DNA of 64,000 nucleotides from Desulfovibrio sp. (GTDB lineage: Bacteria > Desulfobacterota > Desulfovibrionia > Desulfovibrionales > Desulfovibrionaceae): the NCBI GenBank assembly GCA_031291035.1, contig JAISLI010000038.1, forward strand, positions 62,001 to 126,000, written 5' to 3'. A model generated the notes under the pieces. The model had not been told where the DNA came from and searched no databases. It was given only the letters and a program-made list of their open reading frames with translations. Positions 40,988-49,858 of the stretch are shown here, piece after piece. Made by a program: the position numbers and the translations under genes. Numbering within the stretch: position 1 is the stretch's first letter; each line of letters starts with the position of its first letter.

Positions 40988-42936
40988 AGCGCGTTTACCT
41001 CCGCGAGGATCTGGTTGTCCGTGGAGTGGGCGAGCTGGACGGCGCCCTGCGGACAGGTGGATGCGCACAGGCCGCAGCCCTGACAGACCGTTTCAATTAT
41101 CTGCGCTTTTTTCTCGCCGCGAATCTCGGTTTCCGCCACGGCCCCGAAAGGACAGCAACGCACGCATTTGCCGCAGCCGACGCAACGCCGTATGTCCACT
41201 TGGGCGGTCTGCGGATCATTTTCCAATTTGTCGCGCGCGAAGAGGCCCAGCGCCTTGGCCGCCGCCGCCGAACCTTGGGCGACCGAAGTGGGAATGTCTT
41301 TCGCCCCCTGGCAGACGCCGGCCAGAAAAACGCCGGCGGTAGTGGTTTCAACAGGTTTCAGCTTGACATGGCTTTCCATGAAAAAACCGCAATTGTCATA
41401 GGAGATGCACAATTTTTCCGCCAAGGCGGACGCGCCCTTCGCGGCCTCTATGCCGACGGCCAGAACGACCATGTCCGCCTTGATCTCCACGGGTTCGCCC
41501 AGAAGCGTATCCGCCCCCATCACCACATATTGTCCCAGCCCGTCCGGGTAAACGGCGGAAACCCGCCCGCGTATGTATTCCGCGCCGTATTCCTCGACGG
41601 CGCGGCGGGAGAACTCGTCGTACATCTTTCCCGGAGCGCGGATATCCATGTAGAAAACGTAGGAATGCGACAGGGGCAGATGGTCTTTGGTCAGGATGGC
41701 CTGCTTGGCGGTATACATACAGCAGAATCCGGAGCAGTGGGGCCGCCCGACGGAATTGTCGCGCGAGCCGACACACTGGATGAAAACCACGGTTTGCGGC
41801 TCCCTGCCGTCGGAAGGACGCGCTATGCGCCCGCCCGTGGGACCGGAGGCCGAGAGCAGGCGTTCGTACTGCAGGGCAGTGATCACGTCCGGATATGCGC
41901 CGCCGCCGTATTCCCGATAGATCGTCCAGTCCATGAGGTCGTAGCCCGTTGCCGCGATAATGCAGCCGACTTCCTCCGTGACGAAATTGTCCCGCATGGC
42001 GTAGTCGACAGCGCCGGAGGGGCAGACTTTGGCGCAGACGCCGCATTTCCCCTTCGTCAGCTGACGGCAGTGCCGGGCGTTGATAACGGCTTTTTTGGGA
42101 ATGGCCTGCGGAAACGGAATATTGATGGCGGTTGTCGCGCCGGTGAATTCATTGAAGGCGTCCGGCGTTTTTTTGCTGGGGCATTTTTCGCCGCACATGC
42201 CGCAGCCCGTGCATTTTTTCCAGTCCACATAGGTGGCCCGCCTGCGTATCTTCACGGAAAAATTGCCCACATAGCCGGAGACTTCCTCAATCTCCGAACA
42301 GGCGTACAGGGTTATGCCGGGGTGCTGGGCGACATCCACCATTTTGGGGCCAAGAATGCAGGCCGAACAGTCCACGGTCGGAAATGTTTTGTCCAGTTTC
42401 GCCATTTTGCCGCCGATGGTGGATTCCCGCTCGACCAGGACAACCGGCACGCCGCCTTCCGCGCAGTCCAGCGCCGCCTGGATGCCCGCCACTCCGCCGC
42501 CCACGATGAGCACCCTTTTGACGACGTCAAAGGTTTTGGCCGTGAGCGGCCTGTCGCGGCGCAGCTTGGCGACCGCCATTTCCACAAGTTCCGCCGCCTT
42601 GTTGGTGTTGGCCTCCCGGTCTTTGCCGATCCAGGAAACATGCTCGCGTATGTTGGCCATTTCAAACATGTAGCGGTTGAGGCCGGCCCGCTCCACAGTG
42701 CGGCGAAAGGTGGTCTCGTGCATGCGGGGGCTGCATGAGGCCACAACCACGCCGTCCAGTCCGTGTTCGCGGACGGCGGCCTCGATGGCCGCCTGGCCCG
42801 GCTCGGCGCAGGTGTACATGGGGTCGTCCGCGTAAACGACATCCGGGAAACTTTTGGCGAGTTCCGCCACTTCGGCACAGTTTACGGTTCCGGCGATATT
42901 GCTGCCGCAGTGGCAGACAAAAACTCCTATTCGCAT
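40978..42936 (-). CDS. hdrA: HdrA-like flavoprotein subunit (electron-bifurcating)
   Basis: A 652-residue FAD protein, the bifurcating core of heterodisulfide-reductase-type complexes. It shows RIGVFVCHCGSNIAGTVNC, ASCSPRMHETTFRR, the FAD-binding GGGVAGIQAALDCAEGG, the cluster motif CTGCGMCGEKCPSKKTPDAF, and two C-terminal ferredoxin motifs, CVGCGKCVRCCPFGAV and CQGCGLCASTCPQGAVQ. It overlaps hdrB by ten bases and flxDC by up to ten. GGGGG precedes the ATG. Together with FlxABCD it is expected to couple NADH oxidation to reduction of ferredoxin and a disulfide acceptor. Confidence 0.93.
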   Translation of the reverse strand: MRIGVFVCHCGSNIAGTVNCAEVAELAKSFPDVVYADDPMYTCAEPGQAAIEAAVREHGLDGVVVASCSPRMHETTFRRTVERAGLNRYMFEMANIREHVSWIGKDREANTNKAAELVEMAVAKLRRDRPLTAKTFDVVKRVLIVGGGVAGIQAALDCAEGGVPVVLVERESTIGGKMAKLDKTFPTVDCSACILGPKMVDVAQHPGITLYACSEIEEVSGYVGNFSVKIRRRATYVDWKKCTGCGMCGEKCPSKKTPDAFNEFTGATTAINIPFPQAIPKKAVINARHCRQLTKGKCGVCAKVCPSGAVDYAMRDNFVTEEVGCIIAATGYDLMDWTIYREYGGGAYPDVITALQYERLLSASGPTGGRIARPSDGREPQTVVFIQCVGSRDNSVGRPHCSGFCCMYTAKQAILTKDHLPLSHSYVFYMDIRAPGKMYDEFSRRAVEEYGAEYIRGRVSAVYPDGLGQYVVMGADTLLGEPVEIKADMVVLAVGIEAAKGASALAEKLCISYDNCGFFMESHVKLKPVETTTAGVFLAGVCQGAKDIPTSVAQGSAAAAKALGLFARDKLENDPQTAQVDIRRCVGCGKCVRCCPFGAVAETEIRGEKKAQIIETVCQGCGLCASTCPQGAVQLAHSTDNQILAEVNALCR

Positions 42937-43841
42937 GGCTTGCCCCCTTCGGCAGACCCTTGCGGCGCGGGCGGCAGTTCCAGTTTGCGCAGCAGGGCGT
43001 CGGCGCTGACGCGGAGCTTTTCAAGGCCGAGCATATCCGGGGAAAGGCCGAAAGCCAGCCCCATCGCCTGGGTAAAATAGAGGACGGGCATGACGAAACG
43101 CGCCCCGGCCGCTTTGGCGGCCTGCGGCTGCCTGAGGTCCAGATTCATCTGACAGAGCGGACAGGCCGCCACGACGGCGTCGGCCTTCATATCCGTGGCG
43201 AGTTGAAGGATGCGGGCGGAAAGGCGCGCCGTCATCCTTCGCTCCGGGATGCCGTAGGACGCGCCGCAACACGCCGTTTTGAGCGGAAAGTTCAGCACGT
43301 TCGCGCCGCATGCGGCGAGCAGGTTTTCCATGAGCAAGGGGTTTTCCGGATCGCCGAAATCCATGACTTCCGGTGGGCGGCTCATTAGGCAGCCATAGTA
43401 GGGGGCCAGAGTGAGACGGCTGAGGCTTCCGCGCACGTGCGCGGCGATGCCGTTCGCGCCGCAGTGGGCGGCTATGCCCTGCATGACGGAAGTGACGTCG
43501 GGAAATTCCGGCGCGGCCGGGTTGTCCAGCAGTTCGTCGACCCGGGCGCGGAATTGGGGATTTTCCATACGTTTTGCCGCGTGCCGCAGGTTGGAAAGAC
43601 AGCTCGGACAGGGGGTCAGAAGTTTCCGGACCCCCTGCCGCGCGGCCATGTCCAGGTTGCGGGAGCAGAGGGCGGCGGAGAGTTCCGTATCCACGGCATG
43701 GGCGGGCGTTGAACCGCAGCAGTTCCAGTCGGGGATGTCCGCGAGAGTCATTCCGAGGGCGGCGCAAACCGCCCGCGTCGACTTTTCGTAGTCGGCCGAG
43801 GAGCCTCCTGCGGAACAGCCGGGATAGTAGGTATAGTTCAT
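42927..43841 (-). CDS. hdrB: HdrB-like subunit with CCG domains
   Basis: A 304-residue protein with the two Cys-rich CCG modules that ligate the non-cubane iron-sulfur clusters of heterodisulfide reductase B: YYPGCSAGGSSADYEKSTRA...DWNCCGSTPAH and YYGCLMSRPPEV...KTACCGASYGIPE. A further CPLCQ and CPSCL appear between. It is the site of disulfide reduction; in sulfate reducers the substrate may be DsrC-trisulfide, which is inference. It overlaps hdrC by four bases (ATGA). Confidence 0.93.
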   Translation of the reverse strand: MNYTYYPGCSAGGSSADYEKSTRAVCAALGMTLADIPDWNCCGSTPAHAVDTELSAALCSRNLDMAARQGVRKLLTPCPSCLSNLRHAAKRMENPQFRARVDELLDNPAAPEFPDVTSVMQGIAAHCGANGIAAHVRGSLSRLTLAPYYGCLMSRPPEVMDFGDPENPLLMENLLAACGANVLNFPLKTACCGASYGIPERRMTARLSARILQLATDMKADAVVAACPLCQMNLDLRQPQAAKAAGARFVMPVLYFTQAMGLAFGLSPDMLGLEKLRVSADALLRKLELPPAPQGSAEGGKPCE

Positions 43842-44422
43842 GGGCGCGTCCCTTCCCGCGCGGCGCGTTCCCTGTAGCGTTTGAAAATGCGGGTCACGGC
43901 CCCGGAGCCTCCGTTGGCGACGGTGTGCGGCCTGAATCCGAACTTTCGCTTTTTCAGGGCTTCGGGAGCGAGGTCAAGATCCGTGAAAACGCGCAGTGAG
44001 CGCATCATGTACAGGGCCATGGTTCCGATTTCCCAGGCGCGGCCGAAAGCGCGCACCGTGTCGAGAAAGGAAAACCAGAATTTTTCCACCTTGCGCGCGG
44101 CCACCCGGTTTTCCCTGCGGGCCATGTGTCTGAGCGTCTCCATCACCGCCGCCACGTCTATGTTGTTGGGGCAGCGGAGGGAACACGTGGAACAGGCCAG
44201 GCACAGCCAGACGGCCCTGCTGTCGAGCGCCTCGTCCTTCAGGCCGAGCTGCGCCGCGCGCATGATCTGGTGCACCTGCCTGTCGTAAACAAAGCCCGCG
44301 GGGCAGCCCGCCGTGCAGTTGCCGCACTGGTAGCAGGCCGAGAGATTCTGGCCGCTTCGCTCCTGCACTACGGCGATAAAGCCGGCATCACGCCTCCGGC
44401 GTATGTCTGTGGCTTCTTTCAT
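43838..44422 (-). CDS. hdrC: HdrC-like iron-sulfur subunit
   Basis: A 194-residue ferredoxin-type subunit with two [4Fe-4S] motifs, CYQCGNCTAGCPAGFVYDR and CLACSTCSLRCPNNIDVAAV. It relays electrons from HdrA to HdrB. The ATG at 44422 has AAAGGA eight bases upstream; a longer frame from a TTG at 44464 lacks such a site. It is the first gene of the operon hdrC-hdrB-hdrA-flxDC-flxB-flxA, which spans about 7.2 kb with overlapping junctions. Confidence 0.93.
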   Translation of the reverse strand: MKEATDIRRRRDAGFIAVVQERSGQNLSACYQCGNCTAGCPAGFVYDRQVHQIMRAAQLGLKDEALDSRAVWLCLACSTCSLRCPNNIDVAAVMETLRHMARRENRVAARKVEKFWFSFLDTVRAFGRAWEIGTMALYMMRSLRVFTDLDLAPEALKKRKFGFRPHTVANGGSGAVTRIFKRYRERAAREGTRP

Positions 44423-44504
44423 CAAAAAATCCTTTGTGATTCTGAAATCTCTCCCTTGGGGCAATCTCGCGGCAAGAATTTTCCGGCAATCCTTGCGCGT
44501 TCAA

Positions 44505-44533
44505 AGCATAGCGGAGATTTCGCGATCAGGCAA
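44505..44533 (-). promoter_or_regulatory. putative sigma-70 promoter of hdrC operon
   Basis: On the minus strand, TTGCCT (44533-44528), a 17-base spacer and TATGCT (44510-44505, the same -10 seen before rpmF) lie about 80 bases upstream of the hdrC ATG. Motif and position only. Confidence 0.4.
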
Positions 44534-44605
44534 AGACAAAATACTTCAACAGGCGCAAAGCGGTCAATACGCGCTCCCGCGGCTGGGCGTCCGGCTTCCG
44601 CGAAA

Positions 44606-45055
44606 TTATTTCGCTCCGGCTTCCGCGGCGAGGGCGCAGACCGCGCGCAGGCCCAGCAGATAACTCGCGACGCCGAAGCCCGCTATGCTCCCGGAGCAGA
44701 CGCGGGAAAGCACCGAGTGATGCCGGAATTTCTCGCGGGCGTGGATGTTGGACATGTGAACCTCCACCACCGGCGGGCCAAACGCGGCGAGGGCGTCCAT
44801 GACGGCGTAGCTGTAGTGCGTCCAGGCCCCGGCGTTTATGACGGCGCCGTCGACGTCCTCTTCGCAGGCGCGGTGAATGCGCTCCACCATAGCGCCTTCA
44901 TGATTCGTCTGAAAAAAATCCAGAGCGGCACCGAATTCTCCGGCGATGGACGCGAGCCGGGCGTTGATTTCCTCCAGGGTCGCCCGGCCGTAGTGGGCCG
45001 GGTCGCGCCTGCCGAGCATGTTCAGGTTGACGCCGTGCAATATCAGAATACGCAT
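44606..45055 (-). CDS. aroQ: type II 3-dehydroquinate dehydratase
   Basis: A 149-residue shikimate-pathway enzyme converting 3-dehydroquinate to 3-dehydroshikimate. It has HGVNLNMLGRRDPAHYG (the mobile lid with catalytic Arg and Tyr), TNHEGAMVERIH, INAGAWTHYSYAVMDAL and EVHMSNIHAREKFRHHS. All are hallmarks of the dodecameric type II family. It is separated by 220 bases from aroE on the same strand; that gap is GC-rich and I see no gene in it. Confidence 0.95.
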   Translation of the reverse strand: MRILILHGVNLNMLGRRDPAHYGRATLEEINARLASIAGEFGAALDFFQTNHEGAMVERIHRACEEDVDGAVINAGAWTHYSYAVMDALAAFGPPVVEVHMSNIHAREKFRHHSVLSRVCSGSIAGFGVASYLLGLRAVCALAAEAGAK

Positions 45056-45277
45056 GGGAGTTCACCGCCGCCTTTTTCAGGGGATTGCGGAACGCGCGCC
45101 GATGTCACGGCCCGGCGCGCAAAAAGGGGAGGGCCTCCGCCGGCGCGAAAGGCGATGGAAACGCCGTTGACCTCTCTGGTCGCTTGCGTGAAGCCTTCAA
45201 ACATGGGAATCCCCTCCTCGGGCTATGTGTTTGCGGCCGCGTCTTGGCTCCGCCGTATCCTCACAGAAGGCCACTTG

Positions 45278-46210
45278 TCAGCCGGCGCTTTCAATCCGCT
45301 TTTCCGGGCATTCTTCCGGAATTTTCCCCGCCGCGCAAAGCCTGACCCTGACGGCCCCCTCCGCTTGGGGCGGAAGTTTCCGCCCGGTCCAGAGCCGGAA
45401 CTGCGCCGCCCCCTGAGCCAAAAACATGGACAGGCCGGAAACGCGGTTCCAGCCGGCCAGACGCGCGTCCCGCAAAAAACGGGTTTCGTGCGGGTCGTAA
45501 ACCATGTCGTATGCCGTGGGCGTCCGGCTGTCGCGCGGGCGGGCGGCTTTTTCAAAATCGTACGGCGTTTCGTCCGCCAGTTCGCCGCGCATGCCCAGCG
45601 GTGTGGAGTTGACGACGATGCCGGCCCGGATGTCGTGCCGGTTTTTCCAGGCCAGTGGAACGCATCCGAAATCCCCCGCCAGAGAAATATGTGAACGATC
45701 CGACGGGGTGGCGACAAAAACACGGCGGAAACGGCGCAGCGCGAGCCCGGCCGCGGCCGCGCGGGCGGCGCCGCCGGCTCCCAGCAACAAAACGTCCGTG
45801 TTTTCCGCGTCGAATTCGGCCAGCGGGCACAAAAAGCCCGTCACGTCCGTATTCTCGCCGCGCAGCCTGTCGCCGTCGCGGCAGACGGTGTTTACCGCCC
45901 CGGTCAGGCGGGCCTGTTCGCTGACGGAATCCAGCAGGGGCATCAGAGCGGTTTTGTGCGGCATGGTCACGGACAGGCCCTGAACGTCAAGCAGGCGCGC
46001 GCTGTCCGCGAAGGCCGTCAGTTGTTCCGGCGGAATTTTCCAGCCCAGGTACACCGCGGGCAGGCCAAGGGCCTGAAAGCCCGTATTGTGCAAAAGGGGG
46101 GAGAGCGTCCGCTCCAGCGGCCAGCCGACAATGCCGTACAGGGCTGTCGGCACAAACGCGGACGCCTTTGGCGCCGCGGGTGGACTGGACGGACTGCGGG
46201 AAGACGGCAT
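45278..46210 (-). CDS. aroE: shikimate dehydrogenase
   Basis: A 310-residue NADPH enzyme that reduces 3-dehydroshikimate. Family motifs: LYGIVGWPLERTLSPLLHN (substrate Ser), SVTMPHKTALMP with catalytic Lys, GENTDVTGFL with the paired Asp, NADP loop LLGAGGAARAAA, and VVNSTPLGM. A Pro/Ser-rich leader of about 20 residues precedes the fold. The ATG at 46210 was chosen; the frame stays open upstream for another 34 codons without a family match. The C-terminal ~20 residues extend beyond the usual end. Confidence 0.92.
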   Translation of the reverse strand: MPSSRSPSSPPAAPKASAFVPTALYGIVGWPLERTLSPLLHNTGFQALGLPAVYLGWKIPPEQLTAFADSARLLDVQGLSVTMPHKTALMPLLDSVSEQARLTGAVNTVCRDGDRLRGENTDVTGFLCPLAEFDAENTDVLLLGAGGAARAAAAGLALRRFRRVFVATPSDRSHISLAGDFGCVPLAWKNRHDIRAGIVVNSTPLGMRGELADETPYDFEKAARPRDSRTPTAYDMVYDPHETRFLRDARLAGWNRVSGLSMFLAQGAAQFRLWTGRKLPPQAEGAVRVRLCAAGKIPEECPEKRIESAG

Positions 46211-46284
46211 ACTCCCAGAATACCCTGAAAGGGCAGGCCCGGCAAGGGAGTCGCGCGGAGAAAAAATAAGATTTTCGCTCTTTG

Positions 46285-46314
46285 GCATGTTGGCGGTAGA
46301 GACTGCCAACATGC
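46285..46314. repeat. 10-bp inverted repeat upstream of aroE
   Basis: GCATGTTGGC (46285-46294) and GCCAACATGC (46305-46314) flank a ten-base spacer and are perfectly complementary. It lies 75 bases upstream of the aroE start and may be an operator or an attenuator stem; no T-run follows on either strand. Confidence 0.6.
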
Positions 46315-46454
46315 TGAAATTTTTTCCCAGCTGGAACTGTCAACAATTCATCAGTCCACTCCTGTATGCGAAAACCCGGCAATTCCAATGGCCCTTGATG
46401 CCGAAAAATTGATTGGGACGCATAGCGCGGATTGCATCATGGGCACAGGGTAAT

Positions 46455-46595
46455 TAAAATCGGTAGACCTCCGGCTCTGCTGGGGGACTCACAAAGTTTG
46501 ACTTTTCGGGAAAAAGAAGAAAGCCCCTTGTCGTGAACCGCTCAAAGTTCAAGGCCAGGAGGCTTCCAATGGATGATCAAACGAATTCCCGGGCA
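46455..46595 (+). mobile_element. remnant of an IS200-like element (left end and start of tnpA)
   Basis: A short hairpin (near 46469-46487, CCTCCGGC/GCTGGGGG with a three-base loop) is followed by a leader and an AGGAGG-like site before an ATG at 46569 reading MDDQTNSRARR. IS200 TnpA proteins begin in a similar way (e.g. NSLAHTKW-type starts) and carry a hairpin at the left end. Only about eight codons match. This is recall-based and tentative; with the hairpin above it accounts for most of the 430-base gap between aroE and rsfS. Confidence 0.4.
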
Positions 46596-46644
46596 AGGCG
46601 GACAATTTTCTTGACAACCGGCGCAGTTCCTATACGTTCCGGGA

Positions 46645-46995
46645 ATGGAGAAACACCGGGAAACAGGGGTATCCGGAATTGAGGAAAAGCTGAACCGGAT
46701 CAGGCTCCGCCTGGAAGAACTCAAGGCCGGGCGCGTACTGTGCCTGAATCTTGAAGGCAAAGGCTTTTTTACCGAAGGACTTGTGGTGCTTACGGCAAAC
46801 TCCGCGCGCCATGCCCGTAGCCTCGCCGACGACATGGTTGTACTCTGCCGCGAAAAATCGTGGGGACACCCGCATACGGAAGGGTACGACTTGGGGCAGT
46901 GGATACTGCTGGATCTGGATAACATTGTGGTCAACATTTTTCTTGAATCCGCGCGGGAGCTTTACCGCCTGGAATCCCTCTGGTCCTGTGAATGA
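46645..46995 (+). CDS. rsfS: ribosomal silencing factor RsfS
   Basis: A 116-residue RsfS/Iojap protein that binds L14 of the large ribosomal subunit and blocks subunit joining when nutrients are scarce. Family features: LEELKAGRVLCLNLEGKGFF, FVVLTANSARHARSLADDM-like segment, EGYDLGQWILLDLDNIVVNI and the FLESARELYRLESLW end (consensus H-F-R-YNLE-LW). TTGACA lies at 46611-46616 close to the start, but the spacing to TATACG is only 14 bases. The start codon has a weak ribosome binding site. gpmI follows within 60 bases. Confidence 0.9.
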   Translation: MEKHRETGVSGIEEKLNRIRLRLEELKAGRVLCLNLEGKGFFTEGLVVLTANSARHARSLADDMVVLCREKSWGHPHTEGYDLGQWILLDLDNIVVNIFLESARELYRLESLWSCE

Positions 46996-47053
46996 CGCTT
47001 CCAGTCCTTGACCGGCAGCGACGGGCGCCGCGCTCATTATGGAAAAGATTCGT

Positions 47054-48589
47054 ATGACGCCGACACTGCTTTTAATTCTGGACGGCTGGGGCATTGCCCC
47101 GCCAAGCCCCGGCAATGCCCCATATCTGGCCGAAACCCCCAACATCGACAGCCTGCTGGTCCGCCGCCCGCACAGCGCCCTCATCGCCTCCGGCAGGGAT
47201 GTGGGGCTGCCCGGCGGCTATATCGGAAATTCCGAGGTGGGGCATCTCAACATCGGCGCCGGTCGCGTGGTCTATCAGGACATGACACGCATTGACATCG
47301 CCCTGGAAGACGGCTCTTTCGCCTCCAATTCCGTCCTGAACGACCTGCTTGCCGTCGCCGCGCGGAGCAAGGGAAGGCTGCATCTCGTCGGCCTGCTGTC
47401 CGACGGCGGGGTACACAGCCATATCGACCATCTCAAGGCCCTCTGCGCCCTCGCGTCCGGCACCGGCGTGCCCGTGCGCGTGCATGCCGTTACGGACGGA
47501 CGCGATACGGATCCCCGGGCCGGCCTTGGCTATGTGCGCGACCTTGAGGCCTCCATCGCGCCGCTACCCGACGTGCGCGTGGCCGATCTTGTCGGCCGCT
47601 TTTATGCCATGGACCGCGATAACCGCTGGGAACGCGTCCGTATCGCCTGGGAGGCTCTTGTCCACGGCAAGGCGGAACCGGCGGCGAACCCGGCTGCCGC
47701 CCTTGAAGCTTCATACGCTGCTGGCATTACAGATGAATTCCTCCTCCCCGTCCGTTTTGACACCGGGGATGCGCCCGAAATTTCCGACGGAGACGCGATT
47801 TTTCTGTTCAATTTTCGCGCCGACAGAATGCGCGAATTGACCTCCGCCTTTATCATGCCGGATTTTTCCGCCTTTGACCGAGGCCGCCTGCCGGCTCTCT
47901 CGGCCATTGCCTCCATGACCAGTTATGACGTGCGCTTTGCCATTCCCGTCGCCTTTGCCAAAGATCCTGTCCGCCAGGGACTGGGCGAAGCCATTTCCCG
48001 GTCCGGCCTGCGCCAGCTCCGCCTTGCGGAAACGGAAAAATACGCCCATGTGACCTATTTTTTCAACGGCGGGCTGGAAGAACCCTTTGAAGGCGAAGAC
48101 CGCATCCTTGTGGAATCGCCGCGCGACGTGCCCACATATGACAAAAAACCGGCCATGAGTGCCCGCGAGGTGACGGCCGCCTTTGAAACGGCCTGGAACA
48201 AAAAAAGTTATGACCTTGTGGTCTGCAATCTGGCCAATGGGGACATGGTGGGGCATACGGGCGTGCTCCGGGCGGCCGTGGAAGCCTGCCGGACAGTGGA
48301 TGAATGCGTAGGGCGCATGGCAAAGGCAGTGGAAGGCCGCGGCGGCAACATGCTCGTCATCGCCGACCACGGCAACTGCGAAACCATGCTCACGCCGGAC
48401 GGGAGACCGCATACCGCCCACACCACCAACTCCGTGCCCTGCGTTCTGCTGACCTCGGGCAAGGCGAATCGCCTGGAAAACGGCAGGCTTGCGGATGTCG
48501 CTCCCACCCTTTTGGGCCTTTCCGGACTGCCCGTTCCGTCGGCCATGACCGGCCGCAATCTGGCCGTAGACGGACAAGCGGATGTCTGA
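47054..48589 (+). CDS. gpmI: 2,3-bisphosphoglycerate-independent phosphoglycerate mutase
   Basis: A 511-residue glycolytic enzyme of the alkaline phosphatase superfamily interconverting 3- and 2-phosphoglycerate with two Mn ions. It has the metal-binding LLILDGWGIAP, catalytic Ser in GGYIGNSEVGHLNIGAG, AVTDGRDTDPRAGL, FNFRADRMRELTSA and the C-terminal IADHGNCETM with TTNSVPCVLL. An ATG five codons upstream (47039) is an alternative start. The downstream zinc-ribbon gene overlaps by eight bases. Confidence 0.96.
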   Translation: MTPTLLLILDGWGIAPPSPGNAPYLAETPNIDSLLVRRPHSALIASGRDVGLPGGYIGNSEVGHLNIGAGRVVYQDMTRIDIALEDGSFASNSVLNDLLAVAARSKGRLHLVGLLSDGGVHSHIDHLKALCALASGTGVPVRVHAVTDGRDTDPRAGLGYVRDLEASIAPLPDVRVADLVGRFYAMDRDNRWERVRIAWEALVHGKAEPAANPAAALEASYAAGITDEFLLPVRFDTGDAPEISDGDAIFLFNFRADRMRELTSAFIMPDFSAFDRGRLPALSAIASMTSYDVRFAIPVAFAKDPVRQGLGEAISRSGLRQLRLAETEKYAHVTYFFNGGLEEPFEGEDRILVESPRDVPTYDKKPAMSAREVTAAFETAWNKKSYDLVVCNLANGDMVGHTGVLRAAVEACRTVDECVGRMAKAVEGRGGNMLVIADHGNCETMLTPDGRPHTAHTTNSVPCVLLTSGKANRLENGRLADVAPTLLGLSGLPVPSAMTGRNLAVDGQADV

Positions 48590-48824
48590 AAAAAAACCGC
48601 GTATTTCTCCCGTGCCGCCTGACGGCATGGAGATAATTTTTTTCTACCAGTGTCCGCACTGCGGCAAGCATGTGCCCGTGTCAAGCCCCACGGAACCCAG
48701 AATGCTGCACTGCGACGGATGCGGCAGGGCTTTTCCCATCATTCCGGTGGATGAGCACGGGCTGCACTATGTGCGCGCCATGCTGGCCGGCGGCAAGGCG
48801 GCGGCGGCTCCGGATTTTTTGTGA
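48582..48824 (+). CDS. small zinc-ribbon protein of unknown function
   Basis: An 80-residue cytoplasmic protein with a zinc ribbon: FYQCPHCGKHVPV and LHCDGCGRAFPI (two CxxC pairs 25 residues apart). I do not know its role; similar short proteins follow gpmI in related genomes as far as I recall. It overlaps the end of gpmI by eight bases and is probably translationally coupled to it. Confidence 0.75.
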   Translation: MSEKKPRISPVPPDGMEIIFFYQCPHCGKHVPVSSPTEPRMLHCDGCGRAFPIIPVDEHGLHYVRAMLAGGKAAAAPDFL

Positions 48825-48837
48825 TTCCGCGCCTCGC

Positions 48838-48865
48838 GGGACCAGCCGCCGGAGCGGCTTGTCCC
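48838..48865 (+). terminator. possible hairpin terminator after gpmI unit
   Basis: GGGACCAGCCGC and GCGGCTTGTCCC form a 12-base stem with one mismatch and a CGGA loop, starting 13 bases after the zinc-ribbon stop. No T-run follows, so it may only stabilise the 3' end. Confidence 0.3.
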
Positions 48866-48877
48866 AGAAACGGCGGT

Positions 48878-49018
48878 TTATTTGTATTCGGGAATCGGCA
48901 GTTTGACCTGCTTCAGGAACTTGATTGACGGGGCGGCCCCATTGCCGGCAATGACCCACTCTGACCGCTCCCGTTCGTAATTCGTTTTCCATCTCCGCAG
49001 TATAGTAAATATTTCCAT
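48878..49018 (-). CDS. candidate 46-residue ORF
   Basis: In the 233-base gap before the D,D-carboxypeptidase, a minus-strand frame reads MEIFTILRRWKTNYERERSE, then WVIAGNGAAPSIKFLKQVKL and PIPEYK. It has a plausible composition (amphipathic, charged) but no clear ribosome binding site and no family I recognise. It may equally be the tail of a decayed mobile-element gene. Low confidence. Confidence 0.25.
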   Translation of the reverse strand: MEIFTILRRWKTNYERERSEWVIAGNGAAPSIKFLKQVKLPIPEYK

Positions 49019-49057
49019 AATTGGAAAGGTTTATTTGGTGGCTCAATAGAAATGAAA

Positions 49058-49855
49058 TTATTTTTTGCCGCCAAGGCCCTTTGTTAGCAGCTCGGCCACG
49101 GCCGCATCCCGCGCGGCTCTGTCTCTGGCTCCCATCACCACGGCCAGGAGGCGCGTCTTGTTGTGGCCGGCTGTTACGATAATATTGTAGCCGGCGCTGG
49201 TAAATCCCGTTTTAAGGCCGTCAATGCCCTGTGTGCCCAGCAGTCCGTTGGTATTGTACAATGTGCGTCCCCTGTGCGTGAAGCTGGGCAGGGCGTGCAG
49301 GGCACGGGCCTGGGGGTGGGCGCGCAGGTAGGCGCGGGCCAGCAGGGCCATCTCGCGCGCCGTGCTTCTCTGCCCCGGGGCGGGCAGGCCGGTGGAATTT
49401 CTGAAGCGGGTGTGTTTCAGGCCAAGGGATCGGGCTTTGGCGTTCATACGGGCCACAAAATTGTCGGAATTGCCCCTTGAGAGGCGCAGAGCGACGGCTG
49501 TCGCGGCGTCATTACCGGAAGAGACGGCCATGCCGGCTAGCAGGCTGCGCAGGGCCACATGCTCGCCGGTTCGCAAATGCATGGTGGAACCGCCGGTATT
49601 GGCGGCCAAGCGGTTTATTTTGATAAGACTGTCCGGAAATATCCGTTTGTTTCGCACCGCGTCCAGAGCCAGAAAAAGAGTCATGATCTTGGTGAGGGAA
49701 GCCGGCGGCAGACTGAGATCCGCCTTGTGGGCGTAAAGCACGTGCCCATTGTTCAAGTTGAGTACAATACCCGATTTCGCGGGGAAGGCGGCGGCAGTGT
49801 GGGCCGACAATATGAGGAGCAGCGAGGAGCAGAGCGTCCGGCGAAAAAATTCCAT
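49058..49855 (-). CDS. D-alanyl-D-alanine carboxypeptidase (PBP5/6, peptidase S11)
   Basis: A 265-residue periplasmic peptidoglycan-trimming enzyme. A signal peptide covers about residues 1-23 (CSSLLLILSAHTAAAF). Penicillin-binding motifs are SLTK (Ser53, Lys56), SGN (113-115) and KTG (215-217). It lacks the C-terminal beta-domain and amphipathic anchor of E. coli PBP5, so it is shorter (265 versus about 400 residues) and probably soluble. It ends the minus-strand unit greA-AI-2E permease-carboxypeptidase. Confidence 0.92.
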   Translation of the reverse strand: MEFFRRTLCSSLLLILSAHTAAAFPAKSGIVLNLNNGHVLYAHKADLSLPPASLTKIMTLFLALDAVRNKRIFPDSLIKINRLAANTGGSTMHLRTGEHVALRSLLAGMAVSSGNDAATAVALRLSRGNSDNFVARMNAKARSLGLKHTRFRNSTGLPAPGQRSTAREMALLARAYLRAHPQARALHALPSFTHRGRTLYNTNGLLGTQGIDGLKTGFTSAGYNIIVTAGHNKTRLLAVVMGARDRAARDAAVAELLTKGLGGKK

Positions 49856-49858
49856 AAT

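Noticed and set aside
41026..42738. 570-codon antisense frame under hdrA
   Set aside because: Shadow of the Cys-rich HdrA gene.
48681..49046. 121-codon minus-strand frame across the zinc-ribbon gene
   Set aside because: Overlaps a better-supported gene and lacks family features.
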